A model generated the notes under the pieces. That model did not search any database and had not been told where the DNA came from. It saw only the letters and a list, made by a program, of their open reading frames with translations. This document shows, in pieces, positions 4,108 to 6,550 of a stretch of 6,550 bases of DNA. This DNA comes from a bacterium (lineage in GTDB: Bacteria > UBA9089 > JASEGY01), in NCBI GenBank assembly GCA_030019105.1, contig JASEGY010000204.1, forward strand, positions 1 to 6,550. The letters run 5' to 3'. The translations under genes were made by a program, and so were the position numbers. How positions within the stretch are numbered: the stretch's first letter is position 1; each line of letters starts with the position of its first letter.

Positions 4108-4208
4108 GGTGATTGGTGTCTGGTAGTCTGGTGACTAGTGGTCTAAGAAAAACCAGCCTACCAGATACCACTCACCAGACACCAGACACCAGACTACCAA
4201 ACACCAAT
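4108..4208. repeat. GTCTGGT-type inverted repeat immediately upstream of argS
   Basis: The left arm (4112-4143) has ATTGGTGTCTGGTAGTCTGG followed by TGACTAGTGGTCT. The right arm (4163-4208) is an imperfect inverse with an extra unit: AGATACCACTCACCAGACAC, then CAGACACCAGACTACC and AAACACCAAT. Units are 7-8 nt (GTCTGGT, GTCTGGTA). The right arm ends only 4 nt before the argS ATG. The opening GGTGATTGGT (4108-4117) recurs at 6423-6432 downstream. Confidence 0.85.
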
Positions 4209-4212
4209 CCCT

Positions 4213-5844
4213 ATGACCATCAAACAAGAACTATCTAATCTAATCAAGGAAGCCATACTGAAATTACCCCTTAAAGAACAAGATGTTCCGGAAATTATTA
4301 TTGAGAAACCCCGGCACAAGACTCACGGAGATTTCGCCACCAATGCGGCCTTTCTCTTAGCTAAAAAGCTAAGGGCTTCCCCGTACCAGATTTCAAACAA
4401 AATAGTTGAGCTTCTCCCAACTGATTCATTTGTATTAGAGAAGGTGGAAATAGCGGGCGGTGGATTTATTAATTTATTTTTGACTCCCTCTCGCTTCCAT
4501 CAAGTTCTGCCCCAAATAGAAGCAGAAGATACACTATTTGGGACAAGTAAGACCAAAGAGGGACGAGTCTTAGTTGAATTCGTCAGCGCTAATCCGACCG
4601 GTCCGCTCCATATTGGACACGGCCGGGGTGCAGTCTACGGTGACTGCCTGGCCAATATTATGACGGCGGTTGGTTATCAGGTGGAAAGGGAATACTACAT
4701 CAACGATGTGGGTAACCAGATGCAGTCCCTGGGCCGGTCCCTCTTGATCCGGTATAAACAGCTTCAGGGAGACAACGTTCCCCTGCCGGAAAATGCTTAC
4801 CAGGGCGCTTACCTTATCCAATTGGCTAAGACCTTACCTGCCGGCGCAGAAGATAAAGGATTGGATTTCTTCGTTCAGTTGGCTAAGGAGGAAATACTTA
4901 AAGAGATACGGGATGATCTGGCCCGCCTGGGGGTAAAATTTAATCGCTGGTTTAGTGAAGAGAGTCTTTACGCTTCAGGCCGGGTGGATGAAACTATAAG
5001 GCTCTTAAAGCAAAAGAGCTATGCCTATGAAAAGGATGATGCCTGGTGGCTGGCCAGCTCCGGATTCGGCGATGACAAAGACCGTGTCTTAGTGAGAGAA
5101 ACAAATGTTCCTACCTATTTAGCGGGAGATATAGCTTACCACCGGGATAAATATGACCGCGGCTGCGACCTCTTGATCGATATCTGGGGGGCCGATCATC
5201 ACGGCTATGTTGACCGCATGAAGGCTGCTTGCGCTGCCTTAGATCATAATCCTGATTCTCTGGTTATCCTTCTTTATCAGTTAGTTAATCTCCTCAGGGA
5301 TGGGAAACAGGTAAATATGTCCACCAGAGAGGGAGAATTTGTCACCCTTAAAGAGGTGGTGGATGAGGTTGGCCCTGATGCCGCCAGGTTCTTTTTCCTG
5401 ATGCGTGACCACAACAGTCACCTCGACTTTGATCTGGAATTGGCCAAACGTCATTCAACTGATAATCCGGTTTACTATGTCCAATATGCTCACGCCAGGA
5501 TTTGCAGTATCTTAAGAGAGGCCGCCGCCAGGAAAATAGAACCCCTTCCGGCTAAGAAGTGCCAACTCAATCTCCTGACAGTGGATAACGAACTGGAGAT
5601 TTTGACTGAATTAGCCGCCTTACCGGATGATATAATTAACTGTGCCAATACCTTTCAGGTTCATCACCTTACCCTTTACCTTCAAGACCTGGCAGCCTTG
5701 TTTCATCATTACTATAATCATAACCGGATCATTTCGCAGGATAGGCCACTCTCCTTAGCCAGGTTGGCTATGGTGAACTCCATCCGGATAGTGATCAGAA
5801 ATGTGCTTCATTTACTGGGGATATCAGCCCCGGAAAAAATGTAA
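4213..5844 (+). CDS. argS: Arginyl-tRNA synthetase
   Basis: Class I aminoacyl-tRNA synthetase that charges tRNA-Arg with arginine in the cytosol; essential for translation. The 543-residue product is full length for bacterial ArgRS. The N-terminal Add1 domain (about 1-90) includes HGDFATNAAFLLAKKL. The signature ANPTGPLHIGHGRGA has HIGH at 133-136. The catalytic core contains VLVRETNVPTYLAGDIAYH and DIWGADHHGYVDRMKAA. The KMSKS site is degenerate, QVNMSTREG near residue 369, as in many ArgRS. The C-terminal DALR anticodon-binding domain (about 425-543) ends RLAMVNSIRIVIRNVLHLLG, then ISAPEKM. The ATG at 4213 matches the family start, but only CCCT separates it from the upstream repeat and no Shine-Dalgarno is visible. 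A regulator-like gene follows 22 nt downstream, probably in the same transcript. The gene is intact, with no internal lesion. Confidence 0.97.
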   Translation: MTIKQELSNLIKEAILKLPLKEQDVPEIIIEKPRHKTHGDFATNAAFLLAKKLRASPYQISNKIVELLPTDSFVLEKVEIAGGGFINLFLTPSRFHQVLPQIEAEDTLFGTSKTKEGRVLVEFVSANPTGPLHIGHGRGAVYGDCLANIMTAVGYQVEREYYINDVGNQMQSLGRSLLIRYKQLQGDNVPLPENAYQGAYLIQLAKTLPAGAEDKGLDFFVQLAKEEILKEIRDDLARLGVKFNRWFSEESLYASGRVDETIRLLKQKSYAYEKDDAWWLASSGFGDDKDRVLVRETNVPTYLAGDIAYHRDKYDRGCDLLIDIWGADHHGYVDRMKAACAALDHNPDSLVILLYQLVNLLRDGKQVNMSTREGEFVTLKEVVDEVGPDAARFFFLMRDHNSHLDFDLELAKRHSTDNPVYYVQYAHARICSILREAAARKIEPLPAKKCQLNLLTVDNELEILTELAALPDDIINCANTFQVHHLTLYLQDLAALFHHYYNHNRIISQDRPLSLARLAMVNSIRIVIRNVLHLLGISAPEKM

Positions 5845-5866
5845 TGAGTTTTCCTCCGACAGACTA

Positions 5867-6427
5867 ATGCCTAATTTCCCGGACATTAAACAAGGACCCA
5901 TAACTAAAGGCAATCTCCTGAAAATCTTTTACCGGTATGCACTTCAAGTAATCCCGGTGGTAAACCATGATAAAAAAATAATCGGTTTCCTGAGAAAAAG
6001 CGCTTTGATCGCTGCTTCGGGGATAGTGGAAAATCTTAATACCCCGGTAGGAGAGTGGATTAAAGTTAACCTGGCTCCGGCTGATCCACAGGAAGACTTT
6101 GATCAATTAGTTGATACTATTCGAAGTTTTAAATATATTGAAGCCCTGCCGGTTATGAATCAAAATGGGGAAATAATTGATACATGGGATAAAACTACTC
6201 TTGTTATGGCCTGGGAGGGAAAGTATGATCAGAACCGGAAAAAGGAAGAACCTGCTTTAAAAACAGAGTTCAAGTCCCTTCCAGCGCATCTGGCAAAAAT
6301 AGAAAGGGATTTAATCCTCAAGGTTATTAATAACCATCAGGGGAATATCAATGAAGCAGCCAAAGCTATGGGAATATCTCCTGCCAGTATCCGCTATCGG
6401 ATAAAAAAACTTAAGATAGACTGGTGA
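5867..6427 (+). CDS. CBS-domain protein with C-terminal Fis-type HTH (putative regulator)
   Basis: A predicted 186-residue cytosolic DNA-binding protein. Two CBS-like repeats make up the N-terminal part. The first, about 15-55, has ALQVIPVVNHDKKIIGFLRK; the second, about 82-118, has YIEALPVMNQNGEIID. CBS pairs usually bind adenine nucleotides or related ligands. A charged linker (119-137) leads to a Fis/HTH_8-type helix-turn-helix (about 139-186): IERDLILKVINNHQGNINEA, then AKAMGISPASIRYRIKKL. This domain is the usual C-terminus of sigma-54 activators, but the AAA+ domain is absent. I infer a ligand-sensing DNA-binding protein; its targets are unknown. The start is uncertain: ATG 5867 lies 22 nt after argS with no clear RBS, while ATG 5801 would overlap argS by 44 nt and add 22 unlike residues. 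The terminal Trp and stop lie inside a downstream repeat. Confidence 0.8.
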   Translation: MPNFPDIKQGPITKGNLLKIFYRYALQVIPVVNHDKKIIGFLRKSALIAASGIVENLNTPVGEWIKVNLAPADPQEDFDQLVDTIRSFKYIEALPVMNQNGEIIDTWDKTTLVMAWEGKYDQNRKKEEPALKTEFKSLPAHLAKIERDLILKVINNHQGNINEAAKAMGISPASIRYRIKKLKIDW

Positions 6428-6465
6428 TTGGTCGTCTGGTAGTCTGGTAGTCTGGTATTTACCAG
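6423..6465. repeat. GTCTGGTA tandem repeat after the CBS-HTH gene
   Basis: GGTGATTGGT (6423-6432) is followed by three exact GTCTGGTA units (6434-6457) and then TACCAG, which closes a small hairpin with CTGGTA (6452-6465). It shares GGTGATTGGT and the GTCTGGTAGTCTGGT run with the repeat upstream of argS, in the same orientation. The stop codon of the preceding gene (TGA 6425-6427) is inside the repeat. Confidence 0.85.
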
Positions 6466-6467
6466 GC

Positions 6468-6490
6468 GGCCTTGTTCATCGTTTGGGTCA
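6468..6490 (+). repeat. Dispersed motif R3, copy 4, diverged
   Basis: GGCCTTGTTCATCGTTTGGG followed by TCA. It resembles the copy at 3775-3798 with several differences concentrated at the right end. It lies between the GTCTGGTA repeat and the MITE at the window edge. Confidence 0.5.
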
Positions 6491-6499
6491 TTTAGTCTA

Positions 6500-6550
6500 T
6501 AGCTCTTAAGATAAATATTTTGGGGTAAGCGAATTCAAGACAGGTTATAT
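6500..6550 (-). mobile_element. Partial second copy of the groEL-type MITE, cut by the window end
   Basis: It begins TAGCTCTTAAGATAAATATT followed by TTGGGGTAAGC and GAATTCAAGA. This matches the reverse complement of the right end of the element in groEL identically for the first 27 bases and closely for at least 40. A TA at 6498-6499 precedes it, as at the groEL site. The other end and the R1 core lie beyond the window. Confidence 0.85.

Noticed and set aside
3888..4208. CRISPR array
   Set aside because: Units are 7-8 nt and contiguous, without 25-40 nt repeats or unique spacers, and no cas genes are present.
5801..5866. CBS-HTH protein starting at ATG 5801 inside argS
   Set aside because: The extra 22 residues look like an out-of-frame reading of conserved argS codons; ATG 5867 lies just after argS, although it also lacks a clear RBS.

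Overview
The window looks like chromosomal DNA of an uncultured bacterium with moderate GC and a genome crowded with small palindromic and miniature mobile repeats. Nothing here identifies the phylum. All supported genes lie on the + strand. Strong AGGAGG-type ribosome binding sites precede groES, hsp20 and the small zinc-finger gene.

Left part (1-2219), a protein-quality-control cluster: a nearly complete groES (107-409), a doubly broken groEL (391-1155 and 1303-1574), and an intact small heat-shock protein gene (1782-2219). groEL has lost about its first 200 codons in a deletion that fuses the end of groES to the apical domain. It is also interrupted by a 150-bp miniature transposable element (1153-1302) flanked by TA. 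Removing that element and one TA restores the GroEL reading frame exactly.

Middle part (2220-4212), about 2 kb of repeat-rich, decaying DNA. It holds an inverted-arm repeat (2281-2527), two copies of a dispersed GGCC-ended motif bracketing a strong hairpin (2546-2644), a second miniature inverted-repeat element (2791-2963), a REP-like cluster (3090-3184), and tandem 7/8-mer hairpins (3888-3945, 4108-4208). Among them sit two gene 3' ends: a Ddl-like ATP-grasp ligase (about 3189-3447) and a fragment resembling an HtrA/DegP-type protease (3947-4102). The only apparently intact gene is a 55-residue four-cysteine protein (3601-3768).

Right part (4213-6427), an intact two-gene unit: argS (arginyl-tRNA synthetase) and, 22 nt downstream, a small protein combining CBS-like repeats with a C-terminal Fis-type DNA-binding helix-turn-helix. 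Related GTCTGGT-type repeats flank the pair. A second copy of the groEL-inserted element begins at 6500 and runs off the window.

No complete transposase, CRISPR array or RNA gene was seen. The most notable signals are the groES/groEL deletion-fusion with an ATGA overlap, the in-gene element with a frame-restoring empty site, the argS start lying 4 nt from a repeat with no visible Shine-Dalgarno, the CBS-HTH regulator, and at least six repeat families filling nearly every intergenic space.
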